Shown piece after piece: positions 1 through 9,099 of a stretch of 64,000 nucleotides of DNA. Both the position numbers and the translations under genes were made by a program. The notes beneath the pieces were generated by a model. It searched no databases. It saw only the letters and a list, made by a program, of their open reading frames with translations, and was not told the origin of the DNA. This DNA comes from Campylobacter concisus. Lineage in GTDB: Bacteria > Campylobacterota > Campylobacteria > Campylobacterales > Campylobacteraceae. Position 1 is the first letter of the stretch; each line of letters opens with the position of its first letter. The stretch covers positions 930,001-994,000 of the forward strand of contig NZ_CP049270.1 of the NCBI RefSeq assembly GCF_003048595.2, in the 5' to 3' direction.

Positions 1-385
1 AGCTCCTATCACTTGGCTCAAGCATTCTTGCCACTTGCATCGTGATAGTGCTAGCGCCTATGCGGTTGTCACTTCTTAGGTTGTGGAAAAATGCTCTAAA
101 AATGGAGGCAAAATTTACGCCAAAATGGTAGTAAAAGTACCTATCTTCAAAGAGAACGACGCATTGTTTTAGCGAGTTTGGGAAGCTTTGCTCGTGAAAT
201 CTCCAAATTCCATCGCTACTAAGCTTCATATTTATGATCTCGCCATTTTTATCAAGCAAAATTTTGGCTTCGTCTTTTTTAAGCGCGTCTAAATTTAGTG
301 GATAAATTTGATCAAATATCAAAAAAATAGCGACCACTAAAGCCAAAAATAGGGCAATAAATTTTAGAAATTTAAACTTTTTCAT
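1..385 (-). CDS. pbpC: penicillin-binding protein 1C-like peptidoglycan glycosyltransferase (N-terminal part, runs off the window)
   Basis: Only the first ~128 codons are inside the window. The protein opens with MKKFKFLKF and one membrane segment (about residues 5-25). It then shows the hallmarks of a family 51 glycosyltransferase: the LFEDRYFYYHFGVN segment, which holds the catalytic Glu of motif 1 (EDxxFxxHxG type), followed by IGASTITMQVARML, which matches motif 2 (GGSTITQQ type). This family polymerises lipid II glycan strands at the outer face of the inner membrane. The short lead to motif 1 suits PbpC better than PBP1A, but the transpeptidase half is not visible, so the subtype is inferred. 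The ATG lacks a clear Shine-Dalgarno sequence. Confidence 0.8.
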   Translation of the reverse strand, partial: MKKFKFLKFIALFLALVVAIFLIFDQIYPLNLDALKKDEAKILLDKNGEIINMKLSSDGIWRFHEQSFPNSLKQCVVLFEDRYFYYHFGVNFASIFRAFFHNLRSDNRIGASTITMQVARMLEPSDRS

Positions 386-392
386 CCGCGTG

Positions 393-398
393 ATTATA
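393..398 (-). promoter_or_regulatory. -10 element for pbpC
   Basis: TATAAT on the minus strand ends 8 bases before the pbpC ATG, so transcription would begin almost at the start codon. The mRNA would be leaderless or nearly so. Confidence 0.4.
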
Positions 399-418
399 GC
401 TGTTAAAGTTTAAGTAGC

Positions 419-424
419 TATAAT
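419..424 (+). promoter_or_regulatory. -10 element for the UvrD-like helicase gene
   Basis: TATAAT on the plus strand lies 26 bases before the helicase ATG, and an AGAGGAAG ribosome site sits between them. It is divergent from the pbpC -10 in the same 65-base gap. Confidence 0.5.
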
Positions 425-450
425 TAGCCCTTTTTAAAAAAGAGGAAGAC

Positions 451-2484
451 ATGCCCTTATCTAGGTTAAACAAAGAACAATACACCGCCGCAACTGCGCC
501 ATTTGGACACAATCTCATCATTGCTTCAGCTGGCACTGGCAAGACTAGCACTATAGTGGCACGCATAGCTCATCTACTAAATTTAGGCGTTGCGCCAGAT
601 AAAATTTTACTACTTACATTTACAAATAAGGCCGCAAGCGAGATGATAGAGCGACTAAATAGATACTTTGACAAATCAGTCACCTCTAAAATCACCGCAG
701 GCACCTTCCACTCAGTCTCGTTTTCACTTTTAAAAAGCCTTGATAAAGGCGTCACGCTAAAGCAACCAAGCGAGCTAAAGACGCTTTTAAAAAGTCTTGT
801 TGAGAGACGAAAATTTTACCATTTAAGCGACGTCAAACCTTATGGCGGAGCTTATCTATACGACCTTTACTCGCTCTTTCAAAACAGCGAGCAGGGCACT
901 ACTTTTGGCAAATGGATAAGCGATAAGAGTGAAGAGCAGGGCGTTTATGCTGAAATTTATGAAGATGTGCTAGAAGAGTTTGAGGCTGAAAAGGCTAAAT
1001 TTGCCTACGCTGATTTTAACGATCTGCTCATAAAAATACGCGACGAGCTAAAAAAGGGTGCAAATTTAGCTTATGATGAAATTTTGATTGATGAGTATCA
1101 AGACACAAATACACTTCAAGGTAGCCTCATAGACGCATTTGCGACGAAGAGCCTATTTTGCGTGGGCGATTTTGACCAGAGCATTTACGCATTTAACGGC
1201 GCAAATATCGAGATCATTGGCTCGTTTAAAGATCGCTTCCCAAACGCAAATATCTACGCTTTAAATGTAAACTATCGCTCAAGCTCAAGCATACTTGCCC
1301 TTGCAAATAAAGTCATCAACAATAACCCAAGGCTTTATGAAAAGCACCTAACCGTAAGCCGCGAGGGAAATTTCAAGCCTCCAAGACTGCTTGTTTATAA
1401 CGAGCTTTTTGATCAGTATCAAAACATCGCTGATATCATCTCGCTTTCGCCATTTAACAGAGAAAACATCGCCATCATCTTTAGAAACAACTCATCAGCT
1501 GACGGCATCGAGGTCGCGCTAAAAGAGCGAGGCATCAGCTCAAAGCGAAAGGGTGGAGTGAGCTTTTTTGAGAGCCGTGAGATCAAGGCGCTCATCGACA
1601 TAATGGGAATTTATGTCAATCCAAAAGATATAATGGCATTTATCCACATCTGCGAATACGCAAAGGGTGTTGGTAGCGCAGTTAGCAAAGAAATTTTTGA
1701 TGCACTACTTAAGCTTGGGCATGGAAATTTGATAAAAGGGATAGTTGAGCCAGACGAGAGTGCAAATATCTCATCAAATAAAAGGCGAAACTACCAGCTG
1801 GGACTTTTTGACGACCTTGACGAATTTGCCGAGGTTTCAAGGTTTTCTAAGCTTGGCTTTAGCGATAAATTCCTAGGCCATCCAGTGCTAAAACTACAAA
1901 AGCTAAGCGAGAGTGGGGCGCAGTTTTTATATGAAATTTACAACTTTTTAAGAGGCATGAGAAATATCTCAAAGCCAGCCACGATGATAAATGAGATAAA
2001 AACTAGCAAAATTTACTCGCTAATCGTCGAAAACATCAGCACAAAAAGGGCAACTCTAAAAAATGGCAACGTCGATCTAGCTCTAAAAGAAGAGGTCAAA
2101 GAGCGCATAATGGCAAAGAGCGTGGTGCTAAGCGAGCTAGCTAAAAAATATCAAGACATCAGTAAATTTTACAACTTCTTAGCCCTTGGAAGCAACGAAA
2201 TGAGCGAAGGGCAGGGCGTTAGCTTGCTTAGCGTGCATGCGAGCAAGGGGCTTGAGTTTGACCAAGTCTTTATCGTCGATCTCGCGCAAAACCGCTTTCC
2301 AAATTTAAAACTAATGAGCATGGGTGGCAGCCTAGAAGAGGAGAGGCGACTCTTTTACGTAGCAGTGACCAGAGCAAAAGATGAGCTATATCTAAGTTAT
2401 GCAAAATACGACAAGATAAAGAAGGTGAATTATCAGCCAAGTAGGTTTTTGATAGAGGCTGGCATGGCAAAAGAGGAAGTTTAA
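451..2484 (+). CDS. UvrD/Rep-family ATP-dependent DNA helicase
   Basis: This is a superfamily 1A 3'-5' DNA helicase of 677 residues, close to Rep/UvrD/PcrA length. The motifs occur in order: Q motif LNKEQYTA (6-13), Walker A ASAGTGKT (25-32), Walker B LIDEYQDT (~211-218), motif III VGDFDQSIYAFNGA (~237), motif IV NVNYRSS (~272), motif V SVHASKGLEFD (~590) and motif VI FYVAVTRAKDEL (~634). The family unwinds DNA in repair and replication restart. The start follows AGAGGAAG. Which of the Campylobacter UvrD/Rep paralogues it corresponds to cannot be settled from sequence alone, so no symbol is given. The macA homologue follows by 54 bases. Confidence 0.92.
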   Translation: MPLSRLNKEQYTAATAPFGHNLIIASAGTGKTSTIVARIAHLLNLGVAPDKILLLTFTNKAASEMIERLNRYFDKSVTSKITAGTFHSVSFSLLKSLDKGVTLKQPSELKTLLKSLVERRKFYHLSDVKPYGGAYLYDLYSLFQNSEQGTTFGKWISDKSEEQGVYAEIYEDVLEEFEAEKAKFAYADFNDLLIKIRDELKKGANLAYDEILIDEYQDTNTLQGSLIDAFATKSLFCVGDFDQSIYAFNGANIEIIGSFKDRFPNANIYALNVNYRSSSSILALANKVINNNPRLYEKHLTVSREGNFKPPRLLVYNELFDQYQNIADIISLSPFNRENIAIIFRNNSSADGIEVALKERGISSKRKGGVSFFESREIKALIDIMGIYVNPKDIMAFIHICEYAKGVGSAVSKEIFDALLKLGHGNLIKGIVEPDESANISSNKRRNYQLGLFDDLDEFAEVSRFSKLGFSDKFLGHPVLKLQKLSESGAQFLYEIYNFLRGMRNISKPATMINEIKTSKIYSLIVENISTKRATLKNGNVDLALKEEVKERIMAKSVVLSELAKKYQDISKFYNFLALGSNEMSEGQGVSLLSVHASKGLEFDQVFIVDLAQNRFPNLKLMSMGGSLEEERRLFYVAVTRAKDELYLSYAKYDKIKKVNYQPSRFLIEAGMAKEEV

Positions 2485-2538
2485 AGAGAATTTTAATCTT
2501 ATTAAGTAAAATTGACTAATTTTTTACAAAGAGAAGCA

Positions 2539-3732
2539 ATGAAAAAATCTAAAATTTTAATAATCCTGCTTATTTTAGGCGTCGGTGGATACTTTATCTA
2601 TGATAAATTTTTTAAGATAAAAGATGAAAAGGTGGAGTTTATCACCAAAAAGGCAAAGAAAGGTTCATTTAGCAAAAAAGTCGATGCGACTGGAGAAATT
2701 TTCGCTACCGAGCTAGTTGATGTGGGTGCGCAGGTGAGCGGCCAGATAAAAAAGCTCTACGTTAAGCTTGGAGATCAGGTCAAAAAGGGCGATATGATCG
2801 CAAGTATCGATAGCTCGACCCAGCAAAATAACATCGATAATAAAGAGGCGCAACTAGCTATCTACAAAGCTCAGCTTGAAAGCGCAAAAGTGGCTCTAAA
2901 TATCGCTAAAACGCAGTTTGATAGAGAAAATGCACTCTTTGCTAAAAACGCCACTTCAAAGCAAGAATTTGAAAGCGCAAAAAACACTTTTAGCTCAAAT
3001 AGTGCCAAGATAAAGGAGCTCGAGGCTCAGATCAAGCAGACAAATATCGAGCTAAGCACCGCTAAGATAAATTTAGGCTACACAAAGATCACCGCTCCAA
3101 GAGATGGCATAATAGTAAGCGTGCAGGTCGAAGAGGGACAAACCGTAAATGCCAATCAAACTACGCCAACCATCGTAAAGATCGCAGATCTTGCCTATGT
3201 CAAGATGAAGATGCAAATAGCCGAGGGCGACATCACAAAGATAAAAGTTGGCACGCCAGTTGAATACTCGATCCTCTCTGAGCCAACGAAAAAATTTCAA
3301 ACGACGGTTAGCTCAATCGACCCTGGCTTAACGACATTAAGCGATGGTAGCTACGGCTCTAGCAGTAGTAGCAAATCCACAAGCTCAAGCACTTCAAGCA
3401 ACTCAGCTGTTTATTATTATGCTCAAAGCATAGTTGAAAATAAAGATAAAATTTTAAGAATAGGCATGACAACACAAAATGAGCTTTTAATAGCAAATGT
3501 AAAGGACGCTATCATCGTACCAAGCATCGGCATCAAAAAAGATGAAAACGGCACTTTTGTCTATATTTTAAAAGACGGCAAAGCGGTAAAAACAGCGGTC
3601 AAAACTGGCATAAAAGACAACCTTGATACGCAGATCATTAGCGGCGTGAAAGATGGCGACGAGATCATCACATCACAAGGCTCAGCAAGCGAGATAGCCA
3701 AGATGATCGAAAAAGAAAATAAGAAGTTTTAA
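2539..3732 (+). CDS. macA: MacA-like periplasmic adaptor of a MacAB-type ABC efflux pump
   Basis: This is a membrane-fusion (HlyD-type) protein of 397 residues. A single N-terminal anchor (ILIILLILGVGGYFIY) precedes a split lipoyl domain (VGAQVSGQIKKLYVKLGDQV and the TAPRDGIIV half) around a long alpha-helical hairpin (~95-175), then beta-barrel and membrane-proximal domains. A serine-rich loop (many Ser from ~275 to 295) interrupts the barrel region. The ATG is chosen because GAGAAG stands just before it. An upstream in-frame TTG would add nine residues without a ribosome site. The stop abuts the GTG of macB. MacA links inner-membrane MacB to an outer-membrane channel for export of macrolides, peptides or other hydrophobic compounds. 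The substrate here is unknown. Confidence 0.9.
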   Translation: MKKSKILIILLILGVGGYFIYDKFFKIKDEKVEFITKKAKKGSFSKKVDATGEIFATELVDVGAQVSGQIKKLYVKLGDQVKKGDMIASIDSSTQQNNIDNKEAQLAIYKAQLESAKVALNIAKTQFDRENALFAKNATSKQEFESAKNTFSSNSAKIKELEAQIKQTNIELSTAKINLGYTKITAPRDGIIVSVQVEEGQTVNANQTTPTIVKIADLAYVKMKMQIAEGDITKIKVGTPVEYSILSEPTKKFQTTVSSIDPGLTTLSDGSYGSSSSSKSTSSSTSSNSAVYYYAQSIVENKDKILRIGMTTQNELLIANVKDAIIVPSIGIKKDENGTFVYILKDGKAVKTAVKTGIKDNLDTQIISGVKDGDEIITSQGSASEIAKMIEKENKKF

Positions 3733-5661
3733 GTGATAAGCCTAAAAAATATCACAAAAAGCTTTAAGCTTGGCGATAATGAGATAGAAATTCTTCATGG
3801 CATAAATTTAGAGATAAAAAAGGGCGAATTTATAGCCATTATCGGTCAGTCTGGCTCTGGCAAATCAACGCTTATGAATATCCTTGGCTGCTTAGATAGC
3901 CCAAGTGGCGGACAGTACTTGCTAGATGGCAAAGATATATCAAAATTTGATAGTGACGCACTTGCTAAGCTTAGACGAGATAAATTTGGCTTTATCTTTC
4001 AAAGATATAACCTTCTTAGCACAATGAATGCTCTTGAAAACGTCGCACTTCCAAGCATTTACGCAGGGGCAAATAAGAGCGACCGAGAAAAAAGAGGAAT
4101 GGAGATTTTAGACTCTCTTGGCCTTAGCGAAAAGGCTAAAAATTTACCAAATAAACTCTCAGGCGGACAGCAGCAAAGGGTCTCCATAGCAAGGGCGCTG
4201 ATGAATGGTGGCGAGATCATCTTGGCTGATGAGCCAACAGGCGCGCTTGATAGCAAAAGTGGTCTAAGAGTGATGGAAATTTTAGTGGATCTTTACAAAA
4301 AAGGTCACACCATCATCATCGTCACGCACGACCCAAAGATCGCCGAGTACGCGAGTAGAGTGATCGAGATAAAAGATGGCAACATCGTAAGTGATAATAT
4401 AAAAAATAGTGAAATTTTTGAGGCCACAAAGCAAACTCAGCCAGAAAAAAGTAAATTTACCTACTATAAAGATCAGCTAATTGAAAGCTTTAAAATGTCG
4501 GTAAATGCGATGCTAGCTCATAAATTAAGATCGCTTCTTACTATGCTTGGCATTATAATTGGCATCACGGCGGTCATTAGCGTCGTAGCTCTTGGCAAAG
4601 GCTCACAGGAGCAAATTTTAGCTGGCATTAGAAAGATCGGCACAAATACGATCGATATAATGCCAGGAAAAGGCTTTGGCGATATGCTCTCAGGCAGGGT
4701 AAAAACGCTCTCTATAAGTGACGCAAATATGCTCTCAAAGCAGTCGTTTCTTGACTCAGTCACTCCAAATACAAGTACTTCAGGCGTACTAACATATGAA
4801 AATATCTCCTTAACAGCGACACTAAAAGGCGGTGGAGTAGGGAGCTTTGACGTAAATGGACTAAAGCTAGAAGAGGGTAGAATTTATGATGATGACGAGG
4901 TTTTAAACTCTGATTCAGTTGCTCTAATCGATCAAAACACCAAAAATAGTATCTTTAAAAATGATGACCCTATCGGCAAGATCATACTTTTTAACAAAAA
5001 GCCGCTCCGTATTATCGGCGTTTTGCAAAAGGATGATTTTAAGATGGGCGACGCCAGCACGCTTAAAATTTACGCCCCTTACACGACTGTGCTAAACAAG
5101 GTCACAGGGGATAAATTTATAAGCTCGATCACAGCTAAAGTAAATGAAGGTGTCAATGCGCAAATCGCCGAAAAGAGTATAAGCGAGCTTTTAGAGATCA
5201 AGCACGGCAAAAAGGACTTTTTTACAAGAAACTCAGACAGCATAAAGCAAACGATCGAAGAGACCATCTCAACCATGCGCCTTCTCATCTCAAGTATCGC
5301 CGTCGTCTCGCTCGTAGTTGGGGGCATAGGCGTCATGAACATCATGCTAGTCTCAGTCACCGAGCGCACCAAAGAGATAGGCATAAAAATGGCGATCGGA
5401 GCCAGACAGAGCAACATCTTGCAGCAGTTTTTGATAGAGGCGGTGCTACTTTGCCTTATCGGCGGAGCCATCGGCATAGGATTTTCTTACGCGATCGGCT
5501 ACATATTTAATAACTTTTTAGATGGCTTTAGCATGATCTTTTCAAATGGCTCGATCATACTTGCACTTGTTACGTCGATGGCTATTGGCATCATCTTTGG
5601 CTACATGCCTGCCAAAAATGCCTCAAAACTAAACCCAATAGATGCGCTTTCAAGGGAGTAA
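3733..5661 (+). CDS. macB: MacB-like ABC exporter (ATPase fused to permease)
   Basis: This 642-residue protein fuses an N-terminal ABC ATPase to a four-helix MacB permease. Walker A is GQSGSGKST (~38-46), the signature is LSGGQQQR, Walker B with D-loop is ILADEPTGALD, and the switch His is in IIIVTHD. The first membrane helix is at ~275-295, then comes a large periplasmic domain (~300-510), and three helices close the protein (~520-640) with the FtsX-like segment. It starts with GTG immediately after the macA stop, with AAGAAG as a ribosome site inside macA, so the two are translationally coupled. It acts as a mechanotransducing exporter in the inner membrane. Confidence 0.93.
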   Translation: MISLKNITKSFKLGDNEIEILHGINLEIKKGEFIAIIGQSGSGKSTLMNILGCLDSPSGGQYLLDGKDISKFDSDALAKLRRDKFGFIFQRYNLLSTMNALENVALPSIYAGANKSDREKRGMEILDSLGLSEKAKNLPNKLSGGQQQRVSIARALMNGGEIILADEPTGALDSKSGLRVMEILVDLYKKGHTIIIVTHDPKIAEYASRVIEIKDGNIVSDNIKNSEIFEATKQTQPEKSKFTYYKDQLIESFKMSVNAMLAHKLRSLLTMLGIIIGITAVISVVALGKGSQEQILAGIRKIGTNTIDIMPGKGFGDMLSGRVKTLSISDANMLSKQSFLDSVTPNTSTSGVLTYENISLTATLKGGGVGSFDVNGLKLEEGRIYDDDEVLNSDSVALIDQNTKNSIFKNDDPIGKIILFNKKPLRIIGVLQKDDFKMGDASTLKIYAPYTTVLNKVTGDKFISSITAKVNEGVNAQIAEKSISELLEIKHGKKDFFTRNSDSIKQTIEETISTMRLLISSIAVVSLVVGGIGVMNIMLVSVTERTKEIGIKMAIGARQSNILQQFLIEAVLLCLIGGAIGIGFSYAIGYIFNNFLDGFSMIFSNGSIILALVTSMAIGIIFGYMPAKNASKLNPIDALSRE

Positions 5662-5662
5662 T

Positions 5663-7009
5663 ATGAAATTTCTTAGCCTAGCTTTAGTGCTCGTTTTAAG
5701 CGGCTGCGCTGTTAAAAATATAGATGAAAATTACAAGCAAATTTTACTTGAAGATAACGCTAGCAGGGAGTTAAATTTAAACACTTCTTGGTGGAAAGAG
5801 TATCATCAAAGCTACCTTGATGAGCTTGTAGAACTTGCGCTTAAAAACAATACCGACCTTACAAAAGCAGCAATAAATGTAAATAAAGCACTCGCTCAAG
5901 CTGGTATTTTGGAGGCAAATCTTATCCCAAACTTTAACGCTGGTTTCGAGGCTGGAAGTAGTAAAAATATAAAAGAGGGTGGTGCTTCTAGTAGAAATTT
6001 TAGCTCAAATATAGGGCTTAGCTACGAGCTTGATCTTTGGCAAAAGCTAGCAAATAGCAAAGACGCAGCGATGTTTGAGACAAAAGCAACTAAATTTGAT
6101 CTGGAAGCTAGCAAACTAAGCGTGATAAACTCTGTGGCAGACGCGTATTTTCAGATATTATATCTAAATGAGAGCATTAAAACTTATAAGCAAATTTTAG
6201 AAATTTATAATGAACTAAATGAGATAGTTAGGTTTAAATTTGAGCTTGGCAAAGAGGAGGCGCTAAGCTTAAAACAGATAAACTCACAGCTTTTAAGCGC
6301 TCAAAACAAGATAGAAAATGCCAAAAAAGAGCTAGTCGTAGCCAAGAAAATGCTTAGGATTTTGCTAAATGAGAGGCCGGATTTTGAGCTTAAATTTGAG
6401 GGCCTCACGCTAAGTCCTGTAAAAAAAGTGGGCGTTGATCTAGATGTGCCAACAAGTGCCATAGCAAACCGCCCTGATATAAGAGCGGCCATTTACCGCA
6501 TAGAAGAGGGCATCCTAAACTATAAAGCTAGTCAAAAAGATTTTTATCCAAGCATCACGCTAGGAGCTAGCCTAAAAAGTAGTACCAACAAAAAAGAGGA
6601 AGCGTTTAGCCTTAAATTCCTAAATGGCAACATAGCTTTAAATTTACCATTTTTAAACTACCACAAACTAAAGTCAAATTTAAAGGTCAGCGAGGCAAAT
6701 TTTGAGCTTGCAAAACTAAACTACATAAGCACTCTAAATAGTGCATTAAACGAGATAGACGCATTTTACAAAGGCTACTTAAACGACGAAGCACTACTTA
6801 CAAACTACCGAGAGCAGATAAAAAACTACGAGGAAATTTCAAAAATTTACGAGCTAAAATACTCTTATGGCAAGATTGAGTTAAAGCAGTTTTTGGAGGC
6901 AAAAAATAGCGAGCTAGAAGCCAAAATAGGGCTATTAAAGGCAAAATATACTCTCTTACAAGACGAGCTAAATATCTACAAAGCCATGGCTGGTAAATTT
7001 AATAGGTAA
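5663..7009 (+). CDS. outer-membrane efflux lipoprotein (TolC/NodT family), partner of MacAB
   Basis: This is an outer-membrane factor of 448 residues. The N-terminus MKFLSLALVLVLSGCAVK is a lipoprotein signal with lipobox LSGC, so maturation at Cys15 is expected. Two OEP repeats follow, with long helical segments (~80-210 and ~285-440). The ATG at this position is preferred over an in-frame ATG seven codons upstream because GGGAG lies five bases before it. It begins one base after the macB stop. In the operon it supplies the outer-membrane duct that completes a tripartite pump. It resembles CmeC-like lipoproteins, but the neighbours place it with MacAB. Confidence 0.9.
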   Translation: MKFLSLALVLVLSGCAVKNIDENYKQILLEDNASRELNLNTSWWKEYHQSYLDELVELALKNNTDLTKAAINVNKALAQAGILEANLIPNFNAGFEAGSSKNIKEGGASSRNFSSNIGLSYELDLWQKLANSKDAAMFETKATKFDLEASKLSVINSVADAYFQILYLNESIKTYKQILEIYNELNEIVRFKFELGKEEALSLKQINSQLLSAQNKIENAKKELVVAKKMLRILLNERPDFELKFEGLTLSPVKKVGVDLDVPTSAIANRPDIRAAIYRIEEGILNYKASQKDFYPSITLGASLKSSTNKKEEAFSLKFLNGNIALNLPFLNYHKLKSNLKVSEANFELAKLNYISTLNSALNEIDAFYKGYLNDEALLTNYREQIKNYEEISKIYELKYSYGKIELKQFLEAKNSELEAKIGLLKAKYTLLQDELNIYKAMAGKFNR

Positions 7010-7141
7010 ATTTCTTAGTTTGGAGCTATGAGACAAACGAGTTTAGCGCAGATAAAACTAAAACAAGCAAAAAAAGTTGTGAAATTTCTCTCATTTATGA
7101 GAAGATATGCTAGAAATTTTAGACTCACCAATCTTTATACT

Positions 7142-7174
7142 AAAGAATATACACTGAATGTCCGTATATTCTTT
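7142..7174 (+). terminator. hairpin downstream of the efflux operon
   Basis: AAAGAATATAC pairs perfectly with GTATATTCTTT across an 11-base loop. It is followed by CTTTAGTTAAATTT rather than a clean T-run. It is probably the end of the macAB-OMF transcript. Confidence 0.45.
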
Positions 7175-7548
7175 CTTTAGTTAAATTTAAAAAATAGGTT
7201 AGCTAAATTTCTTTCTACCACAATCGCTTAAATTTCTTAAACTACAACAAAAAAATCTATTATTTTTTTTAAAAAAATTGTAAATTTTTAACTGATTTTT
7301 TTACAAATATTTTTTTACATCAAATTTAATGGATAAATTAAATCATACAAAAGATAAAATCCAAAATAAGCCTATAAATCAATATTTAAATTTATTTAAA
7401 AGAAAAAACAAGAAAATTAAAATAATAATTTGAAAATTATAGTTTTCAATACAAATATATAAAAAAGCTTGTATTTTACCCTTTAACATATTCATATAAG
7501 TATTATGCTTTTAAAATTATCTTTTTAAAATGAAAGTCGTATTTGTTT

Positions 7549-7578
7549 TTTTGAAAACTTACAAGTAAGTTTTCAAAA
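7549..7578. repeat. 30-base perfect inverted repeat
   Basis: TTTTGAAAACTTAC and its exact complement are separated by two bases. It lies 27 bases beyond the yqeY stop. Neither strand has a proper T-run after it, so it may be a weak terminator or a binding site. Confidence 0.6.
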
Positions 7579-7604
7579 TTAAAATTTTTATAAGATTGTA
7601 GATT

Positions 7605-8036
7605 TTAAGCCAAAAGCTCTTTTGCGATCATGCTTATGCGTTTTGCCTCAGCACTCGCTCCGATTTCATCTTTTGCCATTTTCATCACAGCACCAAGGTT
7701 TTTACCAGTTTTTTGGATGATAGTCTCGATCTTTGCCTTTAGCTCCTCATCGCTTAGTTGCGCTGGTAAATATGTCTTAATCAGCTCAATCTCACCCTGC
7801 TCTTTTTTAGCCAAATCCTCTCTAGCACCTTTTATATAAAGTTCAACCGAGTCAGCCCTCTTTTTGATCTCCCTTTGAAGTAGCGGAAGTACCACTTCAT
7901 CAGTCATTTCAATCCTTTGATCGACTTCAACTTGCTTAAGTGCTGCATTTAGCGTTCTTAAAGTATCTCTTTTAAACTCATCTTTTGCCTTCATAGCCTC
8001 TTTTATGTCAGCTAAAATTTGCCCTCTTATGCTCAT
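7605..8036 (-). CDS. GatB/YqeY domain protein
   Basis: This is a 143-residue stand-alone YqeY protein. It shows the family pattern: an N-terminal helical half with RDTLRTLNAALKQVE and KKRADSVELYIKGAREDLA, then YLPAQLSDEEL and the C-terminal GAVMKMAKDEIG and AKRISMIAKELL helices. The fold is shared with the tRNA-binding tail of GatB in the Asp/Glu-tRNA amidotransferase, but free-standing YqeY has no firmly assigned role. The ATG follows AAAGGAGAA. It lies 30 bases downstream of the ppx gene on the same strand and probably shares its transcript. Confidence 0.9.
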   Translation of the reverse strand: MSIRGQILADIKEAMKAKDEFKRDTLRTLNAALKQVEVDQRIEMTDEVVLPLLQREIKKRADSVELYIKGAREDLAKKEQGEIELIKTYLPAQLSDEELKAKIETIIQKTGKNLGAVMKMAKDEIGASAEAKRISMIAKELLA

Positions 8037-8066
8037 TTTCTCTCCTTTAAATTTTTGAAATATTAA

Positions 8067-8969
8067 CTAAAAATTTGTGATAATTTCTTGAAATTTTCCT
8101 TGCAGATAGGTCACCCCAACACCCTCTCTAAGCCCATCATCTATCACTATAAATTTCGCTTTTTGCCCTATTAGTAGCTCTTTTAAGAGCAGTGTCCCAG
8201 CTATGAGCGGATACTTTCTACTTCTTCCAACCACCACGTCAGCGCTCTTATCGTCCATCTTTAAGAGCTCATTTACAAACCAAGCAAGATCGTCGTTTTT
8301 AAGCTCAAATCCGCTTACTTTTTTTGGATCATAGTTCTCGTAGTTAAGTCCAAGTCGTAGCGCTGCGATAGTAGTTGGTACACCGGAAGTCAGTACGATA
8401 AATTTATTTTTTAAGCTATTTAAAAATTCTCTTGCATCTTTTGTATAAAATTTTGCATTTTCTTGCATTAAATCAAGTGTTTTAAATTTTTCAAAAAATG
8501 TAATAATGCCAAATTTAAAGCTCATAAAATTTCCATCTTCGCCGATCTCTGAGCTTGCTCCACCAATGTCAATGACGCTAAAATTTTCATTGATTCCAAG
8601 CTTTTTAAAAGCATTTTGAACACCCAAAAATGTAAGCTTTGCTTCTACTTTACCACTGATGATATGAAAATTTATGCCAAATTTCTCTCTTATCTCGCTA
8701 AAAATTTCCTCGCTATTTGACGCTACCCTAAAAGCCTCAGTCGCGACTGCTATGCATGTAAATTTATCAAAATCAAATTTATTTTTAGCCTCTGCTATCG
8801 CCTTAAAGAGCCTATTTTTGGACTCATCTGCTATCTTGCCACTTTCATTTAGCCTTCTAGCAGCTCCTACTATCTTTTCATAAATTTGCTCATTACTAAA
8901 ACCATTTTGCTCTTTTTTGACAAGCGCTACGCGAAATGTGTTTGAGCCAAGATCGATCGCTATAACCAA
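8067..8969 (-). CDS. Ppx/GppA phosphatase family protein
   Basis: This 300-residue protein has the ASKHA phosphatase fold. The phosphate-1 loop is DLGSNTFRVAL near the N-terminus, and the second phosphate loop is VIDIGGASSEIG (~140). TSGVPTTIAALRLGL follows further on. At this length it has the two catalytic lobes but not the C-terminal HD-like domain of E. coli Ppx/GppA. The family hydrolyses exopolyphosphate and/or pppGpp. Which substrate is used here cannot be read from the sequence. The start is TTG, chosen because AAGGATAAA precedes it and the DLGSNT loop then sits at the usual distance. A Pit phosphate transporter is divergent upstream. Confidence 0.88.
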   Translation of the reverse strand: MVIAIDLGSNTFRVALVKKEQNGFSNEQIYEKIVGAARRLNESGKIADESKNRLFKAIAEAKNKFDFDKFTCIAVATEAFRVASNSEEIFSEIREKFGINFHIISGKVEAKLTFLGVQNAFKKLGINENFSVIDIGGASSEIGEDGNFMSFKFGIITFFEKFKTLDLMQENAKFYTKDAREFLNSLKNKFIVLTSGVPTTIAALRLGLNYENYDPKKVSGFELKNDDLAWFVNELLKMDDKSADVVVGRSRKYPLIAGTLLLKELLIGQKAKFIVIDDGLREGVGVTYLQGKFQEIITNF

Positions 8970-9063
8970 AATTTATCCTTAAAAATTTTTGCAGATTCTA
9001 ACATATGATAATTTAGTATCATTTAAAGTTGAAAAATTCTAAAAACTTTAATATTTTTCAAGA

Positions 9064-9069
9064 TATAAT
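9064..9069 (+). promoter_or_regulatory. -10 element for the phosphate transporter gene
   Basis: TATAAT lies 30 bases before the TTG start. AAGGGGG sits five bases before that start and is an unusually strong ribosome site, which supports the TTG. Confidence 0.5.
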
Positions 9070-9099
9070 CCATATCAAAAACCTTATAAGGGGGCTTGA

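Larger units (their letters stand above)
7010..7604. other. 595-base AT-rich gap without a convincing gene
   Basis: No ORF of normal length is present. The only reading frame worth noting is 50 codons starting MRQTSLAQIK (7028-7180, plus), with GGAG too close to its ATG. Two strong inverted repeats are visible (7142-7174 and 7549-7578). The rest is low-complexity A/T sequence. Confidence 0.6.

Noticed and set aside
7549-7578. Calling the perfect inverted repeat a definite terminator of yqeY
   Set aside because: The minus strand continues with A-rich sequence rather than T, so it was listed as a repeat.
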